Below, in pieces: positions 9,821 through 19,612 of a stretch of DNA of 64,000 bases (positions are counted from its first letter, which is position 1; every line of letters begins with the position of its first letter). This stretch comes from Pleomorphomonas sp. JP5 (lineage in GTDB: Bacteria; Pseudomonadota; Alphaproteobacteria; Rhizobiales; Pleomorphomonadaceae): positions 310,001 through 374,000 of the forward strand of contig NZ_JAMDLI010000022.1 of NCBI RefSeq assembly GCF_023721815.1, written 5' to 3'. Under the pieces are notes generated by a model. It was not told the DNA's origin. It ran no database searches and saw only the letters and a program-made list of their open reading frames with translations. A program made the position numbers and the translations under genes.

Positions 9821-12334
9821 TCACGCTGCCGATATGGCCGAGGCTTCGCCTTCTTCCAGTATGCGCGCGACGTCGTCCGCCGGTACGGGCATGCCCAGAA
9901 GGAAGCCCTGCACGGTGTCGCAGCCCTCGGCGCGCAGGCGCTCGAACTGCTGCTCGCTTTCCACGCCCTCGGCGGTGGTCGCGATGTTGAGATTGGACGA
10001 CAGGCTCGCCACCGCCCGGACAATGGCCAACGATTCATGGTCGCCTTCGCCGAGATCGGCAACGAAGGACCGATCGATCTTGATGCGATCGAAGTGGAAC
10101 TGGCGAAGATAGCCAAGACTTGAGTAGCCGGTGCCGAAGTCGTCCATGGCGATGCGAACGCCGATTTCATGCAGGCGTTGCAGGATAGCAATCGTCATCG
10201 ATGTGTCGGCGATCAGCACGCGTTCGGTGATCTCGATCTCCAGGCGGTGCGACTCCAAGCCGGACTCGGCGAGCGCCGCCACCACTTGGTCGGCGAAGGC
10301 TCTGTCGCGGAACTGCACGGGTGAGACGTTGACGGCAATGCTGATGTTGCTGGGCCATGTTGCGGCGTCGCGGCAGGCCTGCTCCAACACCCATTGTCCC
10401 ATCGGCACGATCAGGCCGACTTCTTCAGCCAGCCAGATGAAGTCGTTGGGCGGGACCATGCCTCGCGTTGGATGGTTCCAGCGCAGGAGCGCCTCGAAGC
10501 CGATGACCTCGCGGGTGTCCACGCTGAACATCGGCTGATAGTGAAGGCAGAGTTCCTCAGAGGCCAGCGCGCGGCGAAGCTCCAGCTCCAGCAAGCGTCG
10601 CGTCTGGGAGCGGAGGCTCATCTCGTCGCGGAAAAAGCGATAGACGCCTCGGCCGTCGGCTTTCGCCGTGTAGAGCGCCATGTCGGCATTCTTGAGCAGC
10701 GTGTCGGCGTCGGTGCCGTCTAGGGGGGCGACGGCTATGCCGACGCTGGCCCCGATGATGATTTGCTGGCCGTCGATCTCATAGGGTTCGCCGACGATCC
10801 GGACGATGCGGCGGGCGAGATCGGCGGCGCTTTCCGGTTGCTGGACGGGGCCGAGCTGAATGATGGCGAACTCGTCGCCGCCAAAGCGCGCGGCAATGTC
10901 GTTCTGGCTGATGCACGACCTCAAGCGGTCGGCAACCGCCTGCAGAAGCGCATCGCCAACCGGATGACCGAGCGTGTCATTGACGTTCTTGAAGCGATCG
11001 AGATCGATGCAGAGAACGGAAATGCTTTCCTTGCCGGTCAGTTCGGACAGCGCTTCTTCGAGGCTGTCGCGGAACAGCAGCCGGTTGCCGAGGTCGGTCA
11101 AGGCGTCGTGGCGCGCCATGTGACGGATCTTCTCCTCGACGCGGCGCCGGGCCGTGATGTCCTCGTGGATGGCGACCCAACCGCCGCCGGCGATGCTCTG
11201 AATGCCCAGCGCGAGAATGCGGTCGTCGCTCGTCTCGTATACGAAATGGGTCGTTCCGCCGGGACTGGAGCTCGTCTCCGCCAGAACCTCGGATACCGGT
11301 GCGTAGATGCCGCCATCTCGAAGAGCCTCGGCGAAAATCTCGTGGTAGGTACGGCCGCGCAAGGTGTCCTCGGGCGGCAAGCCGTACATGTCGCAATAGA
11401 TGCGATTGCAGATGATGAGCCGGTCGGAAGCGTCGAACATCGATAGGCCCACGGGCATGTTGGCAACCGCCGCTCTCAGGCGCTCCCATTCCCGTTCGGC
11501 GTTGCGAGCGAACTCCCGACTGTGAATCAGGGCGTCCCGATAGCCGGCGAGGGCGCCCACGAGCACGCCGATCTCGTCGCGCCTTGGTGTCGGATCCGGA
11601 ATAGGGGTCGTGTGATCACCGATCGTCAGCCGTCGCATGGCGTAGGCGATGTCGCGGAGCGGCCCCGACACGTTGCGCCGAACCCAGAGGATTGCCCCCA
11701 AGGCCGCCAGACTGGCAATGATCAATGCGATCAGCGATTGGGTAATGGCCCGTGACACAGACGTGGAGGCTCGCGCGGCGGCGTCCTGCGACTGGGTCTT
11801 GGCGTAGGCGATGAGGTTCTCGAGTTCGCTGACCGCCGCCTTGTACTGAAGGCGCGTGGTGCCGTTGGCATACTCTGTTGCCTGTTCCAGCTCGCCGCTT
11901 TCAATGGCGTCGTTCACCTGGTCGAGCGAGGAGAGATAGATGCCCCAGGCTTGCGCGAAAATGGCGAACAGGCGCTCTTCCTCCGGCGAGCTTATGGTCG
12001 CCTTGAAGTCGGCCGAGGCCTGGTTGAGTTCGAGGCGCGTCTCATCGAGGCTGGCGTCGATCTCGGCCAGGTTGTGATAGTCGATCACCTGGAGGCGCCG
12101 CATGACGACTAGGTTGTGCTGAAGGGCGAGCCGGCGCAGTTTCTCCAGCAACTCGACCTGAGGGAGTCTTACCTCGCGGATCTCGGTGGTGACGTTGTTG
12201 ACCGAGATTACCTGCGTGACTCCCAGCGCGCTGACGGCGGCGATCAGCAAAAGGACAAAGATGATCGCTCCGGACAGTTTGGTCCGGATGCTTGCGTTCT
12301 TCGCGCTGCCGATCGGCTCGTCATGCCAATTCAT
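9821..12334 (-). CDS. Membrane PAS-GGDEF-EAL cyclic-di-GMP enzyme
   Basis: The 837-residue protein has a membrane helix at about 22-44, a periplasmic helical segment, a second helix near 200-220, and a HAMP linker. A PAS domain (~275-390), GGDEF domain (~405-560) and EAL domain (~570-825) follow. The GGDEF motif is intact (RFGGDEF), but the inhibitory I-site position reads SQND, not RxxD, so product feedback may be lost. The EAL domain keeps EALLRW, the VNVS Asn, ITE, DDFGTG, KID and AEGVE, so phosphodiesterase activity is plausible. It starts 36 bases after an orphan TRAP binding protein on the same strand. That suggests the periplasmic protein presents a ligand to this receptor (inference). 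Confidence 0.93.
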   Translation of the reverse strand: MNWHDEPIGSAKNASIRTKLSGAIIFVLLLIAAVSALGVTQVISVNNVTTEIREVRLPQVELLEKLRRLALQHNLVVMRRLQVIDYHNLAEIDASLDETRLELNQASADFKATISSPEEERLFAIFAQAWGIYLSSLDQVNDAIESGELEQATEYANGTTRLQYKAAVSELENLIAYAKTQSQDAAARASTSVSRAITQSLIALIIASLAALGAILWVRRNVSGPLRDIAYAMRRLTIGDHTTPIPDPTPRRDEIGVLVGALAGYRDALIHSREFARNAEREWERLRAAVANMPVGLSMFDASDRLIICNRIYCDMYGLPPEDTLRGRTYHEIFAEALRDGGIYAPVSEVLAETSSSPGGTTHFVYETSDDRILALGIQSIAGGGWVAIHEDITARRRVEEKIRHMARHDALTDLGNRLLFRDSLEEALSELTGKESISVLCIDLDRFKNVNDTLGHPVGDALLQAVADRLRSCISQNDIAARFGGDEFAIIQLGPVQQPESAADLARRIVRIVGEPYEIDGQQIIIGASVGIAVAPLDGTDADTLLKNADMALYTAKADGRGVYRFFRDEMSLRSQTRRLLELELRRALASEELCLHYQPMFSVDTREVIGFEALLRWNHPTRGMVPPNDFIWLAEEVGLIVPMGQWVLEQACRDAATWPSNISIAVNVSPVQFRDRAFADQVVAALAESGLESHRLEIEITERVLIADTSMTIAILQRLHEIGVRIAMDDFGTGYSSLGYLRQFHFDRIKIDRSFVADLGEGDHESLAIVRAVASLSSNLNIATTAEGVESEQQFERLRAEGCDTVQGFLLGMPVPADDVARILEEGEASAISAA

Positions 12335-12370
12335 CGGTCTCGGCTTCTCCTTTTGAGTGCCTCGATGAAC

Positions 12371-13408
12371 TCAGTGAAGGTAGCTGAAACGCTTCCAGAA
12401 CCCATATTGGTCCCGAAACCGTACGTACGACTCGTATATCTGTTTGAAATGCGGATTGGCGGCCATCTCCTCATCGGCGACTTTGCCCCAGGTGGCCTCG
12501 AAGGTAAGCAGAAGCTCCGGTGACCAGCGGCGGAGCTTTATCCCGCGCTTCTTGATCTCCTCGAGGGCTTCGGACTGCATGATCTCGGCTCGGCCGATGG
12601 CGTCCGTCATGACCGCGGCGCAGACGGTTTCGATCGTCTGCTGTTGTTTCTCCGTCATCGAGTGCCATGCGGCCTCGGAGAAGTATAGCTCGTAGAGTGT
12701 TGAAGGCTGGTGCCAGCCGGGGAAGTAGTAGTACTTCGAGACACTCTGTAAGCCGAGGGTCAGGTCCATCGACGGCAACGAATACTCGGCCGCCTCGATC
12801 TCGCCGTTCTTCAGGGCGGCGAGGATGTCGCTCGGAGCCATTTTTACGACGTCGGCGCCGAGCCGGGCGAGCACCCGCCCGCCAAGGCCGAAGAACCTGA
12901 TGCGCAAGCCCTTCAGGTCATCAACGTTTCGGATTTCCTTTGAAAACCAGCCGGCTCCCTCTGGTGGAAGCACCATGCAGGGCACATTGTGGATGCCGTG
13001 ACTGGCAAACAGCTCACGCGACAGCGTGAGGCCGCCTCCTTCCATGAACCATGCCATGAACTCCATGGTGTCTGGTCCGAAGGGAATGGAACTCAGAAGC
13101 TCGAAGGCGCTGTCGTGGGTGGCAAACTGACCTGCGGTGGACCAAGCGGCGGCAAGCTCGCCGGTTGCGACCCGGTCGACCGTGCTCGACGCTGGCGCCA
13201 GGTTGCCGGGTACATGGAACACAAGCTGCACTTCGCCGCCCGTCAGGCTGTCGACCTGCTCGCTCAGGCGACCTGTGGCTTCAGAGAATAGCTTGAGTGA
13301 CAAGGGGAAGGTGCTGGCGACGTGGATCACCTTTGCGTCGCCTGCATGCGCAGACGCCACGAGGCTGGCAAAAAATGCCAGTCCGGCGATCGCCAACTGC
13401 CTGATCAT
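12371..13408 (-). CDS. TRAP-type periplasmic solute-binding protein (DctP family), orphan
   Basis: This 345-residue protein has a signal peptide with an AHA-type cleavage site and the DctP-family layout: an AST…FPLS N-terminus, a GLRIRFFG segment and a long C-terminal helix. The start at 13408 is preferred to the ATG ten codons upstream because GGGGGA lies just before it. TRAP binding proteins normally deliver organic acids to DctQ/DctM membrane subunits, but no such genes are present here. The next gene downstream is the membrane GGDEF-EAL protein, only 36 bases away. A sensory rather than transport role is therefore likely (inference). The ligand cannot be read from the sequence. Confidence 0.88.
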   Translation of the reverse strand: MIRQLAIAGLAFFASLVASAHAGDAKVIHVASTFPLSLKLFSEATGRLSEQVDSLTGGEVQLVFHVPGNLAPASSTVDRVATGELAAAWSTAGQFATHDSAFELLSSIPFGPDTMEFMAWFMEGGGLTLSRELFASHGIHNVPCMVLPPEGAGWFSKEIRNVDDLKGLRIRFFGLGGRVLARLGADVVKMAPSDILAALKNGEIEAAEYSLPSMDLTLGLQSVSKYYYFPGWHQPSTLYELYFSEAAWHSMTEKQQQTIETVCAAVMTDAIGRAEIMQSEALEEIKKRGIKLRRWSPELLLTFEATWGKVADEEMAANPHFKQIYESYVRFRDQYGFWKRFSYLH

Positions 13409-13837
13409 TCGTTCCCCCGAAACGCACAACCCCTGCAACCTTGCAGATGAATATATGCGAATAACGCTAGATAATAGTTAAATTGCGGAGCATGGGGTAG
13501 TGGCTTTTTCGAATAATGCGAGGAAACGCTGCTTCGCAACGAAAAGCAACTCCCTTTCAACTTCATCCCCGAAAGGCATCACTCCTCACGCTCGGGGCGC
13601 ATGCTCAGCTGGTTTCACGTTCTGCGAGTTCAATCGGTGAACACGATTTCTGGGTATTGGACTGCCCTCGTGCGTCGACTTGTCTGTTCGTTGAAGGGGA
13701 CGCTAGCTCTCTGTTGACCGGTATGTGGCCTGGGCGACTTGGCCTTTGCCGGCAATTTGATATGCGGGAGGAAAACCTGCCTCGCATGAGCCGAGGAAAT
13801 CGAGTATCAGTCGGTTGCTCGCCCTGGTAGGGACCAT
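13409..13837. other. Divergent intergenic region, binding protein and ccdA
   Basis: These 429 bases lie between divergent genes. The AT-rich part at about 13440-13490 probably holds the promoter of the binding-protein/GGDEF-EAL pair. A short open frame on the plus strand at 13516-13830 has no recognisable features and was not accepted. GTAGGGA supplies the ccdA ribosome site. Confidence 0.5.
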
Positions 13838-14578
13838 ATGGACGCGAACGTAACACTGATCGCAGCATTCGGCGCCGGATTGCTCTCCTTCGTGAGCCCC
13901 TGCGTGCTGCCGCTCGTTCCGCCTTATCTCGGGTTTCTGACCGGCGCCTCGATCGAAGAGCTGACGGGGGAAGAAATGAGCCGGCTGGCCGCAAAGCGGC
14001 GAGCGGCCGAGGTTTCGCTCTGCTTCATCCTGGGGTTTACCTGCGTTTTCGTGACGCTTGGCGCCACAGCGTCGGTGTTCGGCCAGCTTCTTCGCCAATG
14101 GTCCGAAGTGCTCGGTATCGTCGCCGGTTTCTTCATCATCGCCATGGGGCTGCATTTCCTTGGCCTGTTCCGCATCGCGCTGTTCTACCGTGAGGCCCGG
14201 TTCCACGATTTTCGGATCAGGGCCGGTCTTGGTGGTGCGTTTTTGCTGGGCCTTGCCTTCGCCTTTGGCTGGACGCCTTGCATCGGTCCGGTGCTCGCCA
14301 CCATCCTGTCGGTGGCCGGAAGCCGCGATACCGTCGGCGACGGCGCGCTGCTGCTCGCCGTCTATTCGCTGGGCCTGGGCGTTCCCTTTCTGATCGCCGC
14401 GTTGTTCGCGGCAAAGTTTGTGCTGTTCATGCGCCGTTTTCGCCGGCACTTTCCGCTGGTCGAGCGAGCTATGGGCGGCGTGCTGGTCATTACCGGCGCG
14501 CTGTTCCTGTCAGGCGGCATGCAGCGCGCGTCGTTCTGGCTTCTGGAAAACTTTCCGGCCCTCTCCACTATCGGCTGA
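13838..14578 (+). CDS. ccdA: Cytochrome c biogenesis protein CcdA (thiol-disulfide electron carrier)
   Basis: CcdA carries electrons from cytoplasmic thioredoxin across the inner membrane to periplasmic thiol proteins used in cytochrome c maturation. The 246-residue protein has about six membrane helices and the two family motifs with redox cysteines: SFVSPCVLPLVPPYLG near the N-terminus and GWTPCIGP in the middle. The start lies five bases after AGGGA. It is transcribed alone, apart from other cytochrome-maturation genes. Confidence 0.93.
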   Translation: MDANVTLIAAFGAGLLSFVSPCVLPLVPPYLGFLTGASIEELTGEEMSRLAAKRRAAEVSLCFILGFTCVFVTLGATASVFGQLLRQWSEVLGIVAGFFIIAMGLHFLGLFRIALFYREARFHDFRIRAGLGGAFLLGLAFAFGWTPCIGPVLATILSVAGSRDTVGDGALLLAVYSLGLGVPFLIAALFAAKFVLFMRRFRRHFPLVERAMGGVLVITGALFLSGGMQRASFWLLENFPALSTIG

Positions 14579-14750
14579 TTCCGTGGTGGGCCGGGTAGGG
14601 CGGCCACAACGGCGGCTTTTTGGAGAGATCGGTCTGCGACCGGCCAAAAGCCACTTTCCCCTCCGCCCGGAATTGATCTAGAAGCACAGACCCGCCTGCC
14701 GGCGCGGGGCGAAAACCGCCGGCTTCCACGACCACACTGAGGTCAAGTCC

Positions 14751-15980
14751 ATGAGCAACAACGAGTTCCACAAGATCAAGCGCCTCCCGCCGTATGTCTT
14801 CGAGCAGGTCAATCGGCTCAAGGCTGCCGCGCGAGCTTCGGGCGCAGATATTGTCGACCTTGGCATGGGCAATCCCGACCTGCCGACGGCGCGCTACGTG
14901 GTCGACAAGCTGATCGAGACGGTGCAGAGGCCTGACACGCATGGCTACTCGGCCTCGCGTGGCATCAACGGCCTTCGCAAGGCGCAGGCGGCCTATTACG
15001 GGCGCCGCTTTGGCGTGAAGCTCAACCCCGATACGCAGATCGTGGCTACGCTCGGCTCCAAGGAAGGCTTTGCCAACATGGCGCAGGCGATCACCGCGCC
15101 GGGCGATGTCATCCTCTGCCCCAATCCGTCCTATCCCATCCACGCCTTCGGCTTCCTGATGGTTGGCGGCGTCATTCGTTCGGTCCCCGTCACGCCGGGG
15201 CCGGAGTTCTTCCATTCGCTTGAGCGCGCGGTCGCCCACTCCATTCCGAAGCCGCTGGCCCTCGTCCTGTGCTATCCGTCGAATCCGACGGCCGAGGTGG
15301 TCGATCTCGACTTCTACAAGGACGTGGTGGCATTTGCCCGCAAGCACGAGGTGTTCGTGCTTTCCGACCTTGCCTACTCGGAGATCTACTTCGACGGCGT
15401 CCCGCCGCCCTCCGTGCTGCAGGTGCCCGGCGCGATGGACGTCTGCGTCGAGTTCACCTCGATGTCGAAGACCTTCTCCATGGCTGGCTGGCGCATGGGG
15501 TTTGCCGTGGGCAACGAGCGGCTGATCGCTGCGTTGTCGCGCGTCAAGTCCTACCTCGACTACGGCGCATTCACGCCCATCCAGGTGGCGGCGACGGCTG
15601 CGCTCAACGACCCGGAGGCCGATACCCATATCGAGGAGGTTCGGCAGACCTACAAGCGCCGCCGCGATGTCATGGTCGAAAGCTTCGGCCGTGCCGGCTG
15701 GGAGATTCCGGTTCCGCGCGCCTCGATGTTCGCCTGGGCGCCATTGCCGGAGCGGTTCAAGCCACTTGGCAGCCTGGAGTTCTCCAAGTTGCTGATCGAG
15801 AAGGCCGAGGTGGCCGTCGCCCCCGGTGTCGGCTTCGGCGAGCAGGGGGATGACTATGTCCGCATCGCCCTGGTGGAGAACGAGCAGCGTATTCGGCAGG
15901 CGGCGCGTGGGCTACGTCGATTCTTCGACATGGCCGACGAAACCATGCATAACTACGCTCCGGTCGAGCGTAGCCGCTGA
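14751..15980 (+). CDS. PLP-dependent aminotransferase, AlaC/LL-DAP aminotransferase-like
   Basis: This 409-residue class I/II aminotransferase has the PLP-binding Lys in SMSKTFSMAGWRMGF. It also has a YPSNPTAE segment that takes the place of the usual YPNNPTG, and a conserved C-terminal Arg region. It belongs to the group containing AlaC (alanine synthesis) and LL-diaminopimelate aminotransferases. It lies 142 bases upstream of hom, an arrangement common in Hyphomicrobiales, which supports a role in amino-acid synthesis. The exact amino donor and acceptor cannot be assigned. GAGGT lies eight bases before the start. Confidence 0.88.
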   Translation: MSNNEFHKIKRLPPYVFEQVNRLKAAARASGADIVDLGMGNPDLPTARYVVDKLIETVQRPDTHGYSASRGINGLRKAQAAYYGRRFGVKLNPDTQIVATLGSKEGFANMAQAITAPGDVILCPNPSYPIHAFGFLMVGGVIRSVPVTPGPEFFHSLERAVAHSIPKPLALVLCYPSNPTAEVVDLDFYKDVVAFARKHEVFVLSDLAYSEIYFDGVPPPSVLQVPGAMDVCVEFTSMSKTFSMAGWRMGFAVGNERLIAALSRVKSYLDYGAFTPIQVAATAALNDPEADTHIEEVRQTYKRRRDVMVESFGRAGWEIPVPRASMFAWAPLPERFKPLGSLEFSKLLIEKAEVAVAPGVGFGEQGDDYVRIALVENEQRIRQAARGLRRFFDMADETMHNYAPVERSR

Positions 15981-16122
15981 TCGGCGCCTCTTCCCGGCAG
16001 ATCTCCGGCAATAGACGCATCGCGATTTTGCGGTGGAGCTGCGAGAGAACAATAGCGAGGGCATTTCCGGCGACCCGGCTCCTCGGGAGTGCCCCCTCAG
16101 ACAGAGAGTATCGAAAAGTACC

Positions 16123-17439
16123 ATGGGTAAACCGCTTCGCCTTGGCATCGCCGGTCTCGGGACCGTCGGCGCGTCCGTCGTCCGCATCGTCCAGTCCAAC
16201 CTCAGCTCGCTGACGCTGAGAGCAGGGCGGCCGGTGACGATCACGGCCGTGTCGGCGCGGAACCGCAACCGCGACCGGGGCATCAATGTGGATGGGTTTG
16301 CCTGGTACGACGACCCCGTGGCCATGGTCGCCGATCCGAACGTCGACGTCGTGATCGAGCTGATCGGCGGCGCGTCCGGGGCCGCCGAAGCCGTGGTGCG
16401 GGCCGCGATTGCTGCTGGCAAGCCGGTGATCACGGCCAACAAGGCGTTGCTCGCCCGGCACGGTGTCGAGCTCGCCCGTCTCGCCGAGGAGGCCGGTCTG
16501 TCGATCGGCTTCGAGGCGGCGGTTGCCGGCGGCATTCCGGTGATCAAGACGCTGAAGGAAAGCCTTGCCGGCAATACCGTCACCGGTATCGTCGGTATTC
16601 TGAACGGCACCTGCAACTACATCCTGACCCGGATGGAGAAGGAGCAGTTGTCCTTCGAGACCTGCCTGTCGGAAGCGCAGCGGCTCGGCTATGCCGAAGC
16701 GGATCCGACCTTCGACGTCGGCGGCTTCGATACCGCACACAAGCTCGCCATTCTGGCGAGTCTTGCGTTCGGAACGGAGATCGACGCCGATGCCATCTAT
16801 GTGGAGGGCATCACCTCTATCTCGCTGGAGGACATCAAGGCCGCGGAGGAGCTGGGCTATCGCATCAAGCTTCTCGGTGTCGCCCGGCGCACCGATACGG
16901 GCATCGAGGCGCGGGTCAACCCCGCGATGGTGCCGAAGAAATCGGTTGTGGCTCAAACCTCCGGCGTTCTCAATGCCGTCGCCTTCGACGGCGATGCGCT
17001 GGGCGAGGTAGTGCTTGTCGGTCCAGGCGCCGGTGGCAGCGCCACGGCTTCCTCGGTCATCGCCGACATCGTCGACGCAGCGCGCGGGCACCGCACGCCC
17101 GTGTTCGGACTGCCGGCAAACGAGTTGATGCTCTATCAGAAGGCCGAGATCCAGGCCCACAAGGGCGGCTACTACGTGCGTCTTTCCGTCTACGATCGTC
17201 CGGGGGCCTTTGCTGGCATCGCCAAGAGCATGGCCGATCGCGACATATCGCTCGAATCCATCGTTCAGCATCGTCGGGGCAACGACGAACTGCCGCCCGG
17301 TCACACCGGTGCTCCGCAGCCGGTGGTGCTCATTACCTATGCCACGCGCGAGACGGAGATCCGGGCGGCGCTCGCCGCCATCGAGGCTGCCGGCCACATT
17401 GCCGAGAAGCCGACGCTGATCCGCATCGAGAGTTTGTGA
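16123..17439 (+). CDS. hom: Homoserine dehydrogenase
   Basis: The enzyme reduces aspartate semialdehyde to homoserine, the branch point to threonine and methionine. The 438-residue protein starts at 16123, giving the nucleotide-binding GLGTVG at residues 11-16. It has the ANKALLA motif, the catalytic-domain ILNGTCNYIL segment and a C-terminal ACT domain (~350-430), through which threonine typically inhibits the enzyme. An upstream in-frame ATG at 16033 would add 30 unrelated residues. The gene sits between the aminotransferase and glpX, the usual order in relatives. Confidence 0.96.
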   Translation: MGKPLRLGIAGLGTVGASVVRIVQSNLSSLTLRAGRPVTITAVSARNRNRDRGINVDGFAWYDDPVAMVADPNVDVVIELIGGASGAAEAVVRAAIAAGKPVITANKALLARHGVELARLAEEAGLSIGFEAAVAGGIPVIKTLKESLAGNTVTGIVGILNGTCNYILTRMEKEQLSFETCLSEAQRLGYAEADPTFDVGGFDTAHKLAILASLAFGTEIDADAIYVEGITSISLEDIKAAEELGYRIKLLGVARRTDTGIEARVNPAMVPKKSVVAQTSGVLNAVAFDGDALGEVVLVGPGAGGSATASSVIADIVDAARGHRTPVFGLPANELMLYQKAEIQAHKGGYYVRLSVYDRPGAFAGIAKSMADRDISLESIVQHRRGNDELPPGHTGAPQPVVLITYATRETEIRAALAAIEAAGHIAEKPTLIRIESL

Positions 17440-17763
17440 GCCCCTGTCGGGCCTATGTTGGTTTCCAGGCCCATATTAGGGAATGCTGCTATCGACTTTT
17501 TGCATGTCTGACGGTGGAACAGTCCAAAAGAGCCGGTAAACGGCGGTATTTCGCCAAGTATCAAGATGGTGCCTAGGTCGCGGTATGGTTAATTCATCCG
17601 CGGAACATCCGTATTGCGTCCTATGGCGCATTGACCTCCATCGCCTGTTCTTCCTACCTCGCTAAGGTATCGACCGGGTTTCCTCCCCGTTCGCGCGCGG
17701 CCACAAGACCTCCCTGAGCCGCAGCGACGAACTCGGTCGACTGTCCGAACCGCGGGTTGTTTC
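17440..17763 (+). other. hom–glpX intergenic region
   Basis: These 324 bases hold no convincing gene. A small hairpin at 17449-17472 (GGGCCT/AGGCCC) just after the hom stop could slow transcription but has no T tract. No promoter motif stands out before glpX, whose ribosome site is also weak. Confidence 0.4.
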
Positions 17764-18750
17764 ATGTCGCAAAAATTGTCCAATTCCCTCGACCGTATTC
17801 TGACTCTGGAGATCGTTCGGGTTACCGAGCGCACGGCAATGGCCGCCGCCCGCCAGCGTGGCCACGGTGACGAGCGCGCCGCCGACCAGGCCGCCGTGGA
17901 CGCCATGCGTTCGGAGCTGAACCAACTGCCGGTCCAGGGCACGATCATGATCGGCGAGGGCGAGCGAGACGAAGCGCCGATGCTGTATATCGGCGAAGAG
18001 GTTGGCAGCGGCAAAGGGCCGCGTGTCGATATCGCCGCCGATCCGCTCGAAGGCACTGCGATGTGTGCCAAGAACCAGACCAACGCGCTGGCCTGCATCG
18101 CGATCTCCGAACAGGGAGGTCTTCTGAACGCTCCCGACGTCTACATGGACAAGATCGCCATCGGACCGGGATTCGCACCGGGCCTTGTCGACCTCGACGC
18201 CACGCCAACCGACAATATTCGTGCGCTCGCCAAGGCCAAGGGCGTGCCGGTGTCGGCGATTACCGTCTGCATTCTCGATCGGCCCCGCCATGCCCGACTG
18301 ATCGACGAGGTGCGCGGCCTTGGAGCCTCCATCCGGTTGATCGGCGACGGCGACATCGCCGGCGTCATTCAGACAGCCGACCCGGAAGAGACTGGCATCG
18401 ATATCTATCTGGGCGTAGGCGGAGCGCCGGAAGGCGTGTTGGCGGCGGCGGCGCTGCGGTGCCTCGGCGGCCAGATGCAAGGCCGGTTGATGATCAATCG
18501 CCCCGACCAGATCGAGCGTGCGCGGCGCATGGGCATCGTGGACGTGACCAAGAAATACGCCATGGAGGACATGGCCCAGGGCGACGTGCTCTTCGCCGCC
18601 ACGGGCGTGACCAAGGGCAATCTGCTCGACGGCGTGCGTTTCAAGGGCGGCAAGATCATCACCGACACGGTGGTCATGCGCTCGTGGACCGGTACCGTGC
18701 GTCGCATCAGGGCTGAACGCATCGACCGCGACGGTGGCGAGGCCGTCTGA
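17764..18750 (+). CDS. glpX: Fructose-1,6-bisphosphatase class II
   Basis: GlpX-type enzymes hydrolyse fructose-1,6-bisphosphate (some also sedoheptulose-1,7-bisphosphate) in gluconeogenesis. The 328-residue protein has the metal- and substrate-binding motifs GEGERDEAPML and DPLEGT, the GVGGAPEGV loop and the C-terminal TDTVVMRS segment. Its length fits the family. The position after hom is conserved among Hyphomicrobiales. It ends at a strong terminator. Confidence 0.96.
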   Translation: MSQKLSNSLDRILTLEIVRVTERTAMAAARQRGHGDERAADQAAVDAMRSELNQLPVQGTIMIGEGERDEAPMLYIGEEVGSGKGPRVDIAADPLEGTAMCAKNQTNALACIAISEQGGLLNAPDVYMDKIAIGPGFAPGLVDLDATPTDNIRALAKAKGVPVSAITVCILDRPRHARLIDEVRGLGASIRLIGDGDIAGVIQTADPEETGIDIYLGVGGAPEGVLAAAALRCLGGQMQGRLMINRPDQIERARRMGIVDVTKKYAMEDMAQGDVLFAATGVTKGNLLDGVRFKGGKIITDTVVMRSWTGTVRRIRAERIDRDGGEAV

Positions 18751-18769
18751 CGTATTGAAGACGCATTTG

Positions 18770-18799
18770 AAAGGGGCGCCCAGACGGCGCCCCTTTTTG
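18770..18799 (+). terminator. Intrinsic terminator after glpX
   Basis: A perfect eleven-base stem (AAAGGGGCGCC / GGCGCCCCTTT) with a five-base loop is followed by TTG. It also lies immediately downstream of the minus-strand FrnE gene and may work in both directions. Confidence 0.9.
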
Positions 18800-18801
18800 T
18801 T

Positions 18802-19461
18802 TCAGCCTCTTGTCGCCTCCACTTCGGCGGCGATTTTGCGCAGGGCGTCGACCAGTACCTCCGACGTCTGTGCGCCGGAAATGGCGAACTTGTTCTCGAC
18901 GATGACCGTCGGTACGCCGGTGATGCCGATGCGACCGGCATGGGCGATGTCGGCCTTCACCGCGTCGAGGTCGACGCCGTCCTCCAGTTTCATCGTGACC
19001 TCGTCTTCATCTAGACCGACTTCCTCGGCAGCGGCGACGAGGGTCTCCGCGTTGGTGAGATCGGCACCTTCCTCGAAGAACAGCGAGAACAGCCGCTCCA
19101 GCATGGGGTCGCCGAGGCCTTCCGCCGCCGCCCATCGAACAAGACGGTGAGCGTCGAGCGTGTTGGGCGTCTTCTCTATGAGGTCGAAGGCATAGGTAAT
19201 GCCGACATCGGCGCCCAGGCTGAAGAGACGGGCGTGTGCTTCGTCCAGGGCATCGGCGCTGCCGAACTTGCCTATGACATACTCCTCGCGCTCGACGCCG
19301 TCCTGGGGGATGGTCGGATCGAGCTGGAACGGCCGGTAGCGAACCTCTATGTCGAGGTCGTCAAGGTCGGCGATCGCCGCGTCGAGTCGCCGCTTTCCGA
19401 GGAAGCACCAGGGACAGACGACGTCGACGATCACGTCGAGATGGAGTTTGGTTTTCTGCAT
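18802..19461 (-). CDS. DsbA-family oxidoreductase, FrnE-like
   Basis: This 219-residue thioredoxin-fold protein has the active-site CPWC at residues 16-19, a large helical insertion, and the cis-proline GVPTV near residue 180. It has no signal peptide, so it is cytoplasmic, as expected for FrnE proteins, which act as disulfide isomerases in stress responses. It is divergent from the LysR gene, with 151 bases between them. Its substrate is unknown. Confidence 0.88.
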   Translation of the reverse strand: MQKTKLHLDVIVDVVCPWCFLGKRRLDAAIADLDDLDIEVRYRPFQLDPTIPQDGVEREEYVIGKFGSADALDEAHARLFSLGADVGITYAFDLIEKTPNTLDAHRLVRWAAAEGLGDPMLERLFSLFFEEGADLTNAETLVAAAEEVGLDEDEVTMKLEDGVDLDAVKADIAHAGRIGITGVPTVIVENKFAISGAQTSEVLVDALRKIAAEVEATRG

Positions 19462-19612
19462 GGGTACTCCCCGGAGTGTTTGCCCCTGATGGATGGCGCT
19501 TGGGCCACCCTACCACCGATTACGGACGAGGGCGGACACGGACTCGACCATTGTTCCATGGCAGAGGGATGCTTTGCCCCTTTACATAACGGCCGGTTAT
19601 AGAGGGCCCGAC

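Noticed and set aside
13516-13830. A 104-codon plus-strand open frame between the binding-protein gene and ccdA.
   Set aside because: It has no ribosome site, no known motifs, and occupies the divergent promoter region.
15757-17397. A 546-codon minus-strand open frame.
   Set aside because: It is antisense to hom and the aminotransferase end; no family features.
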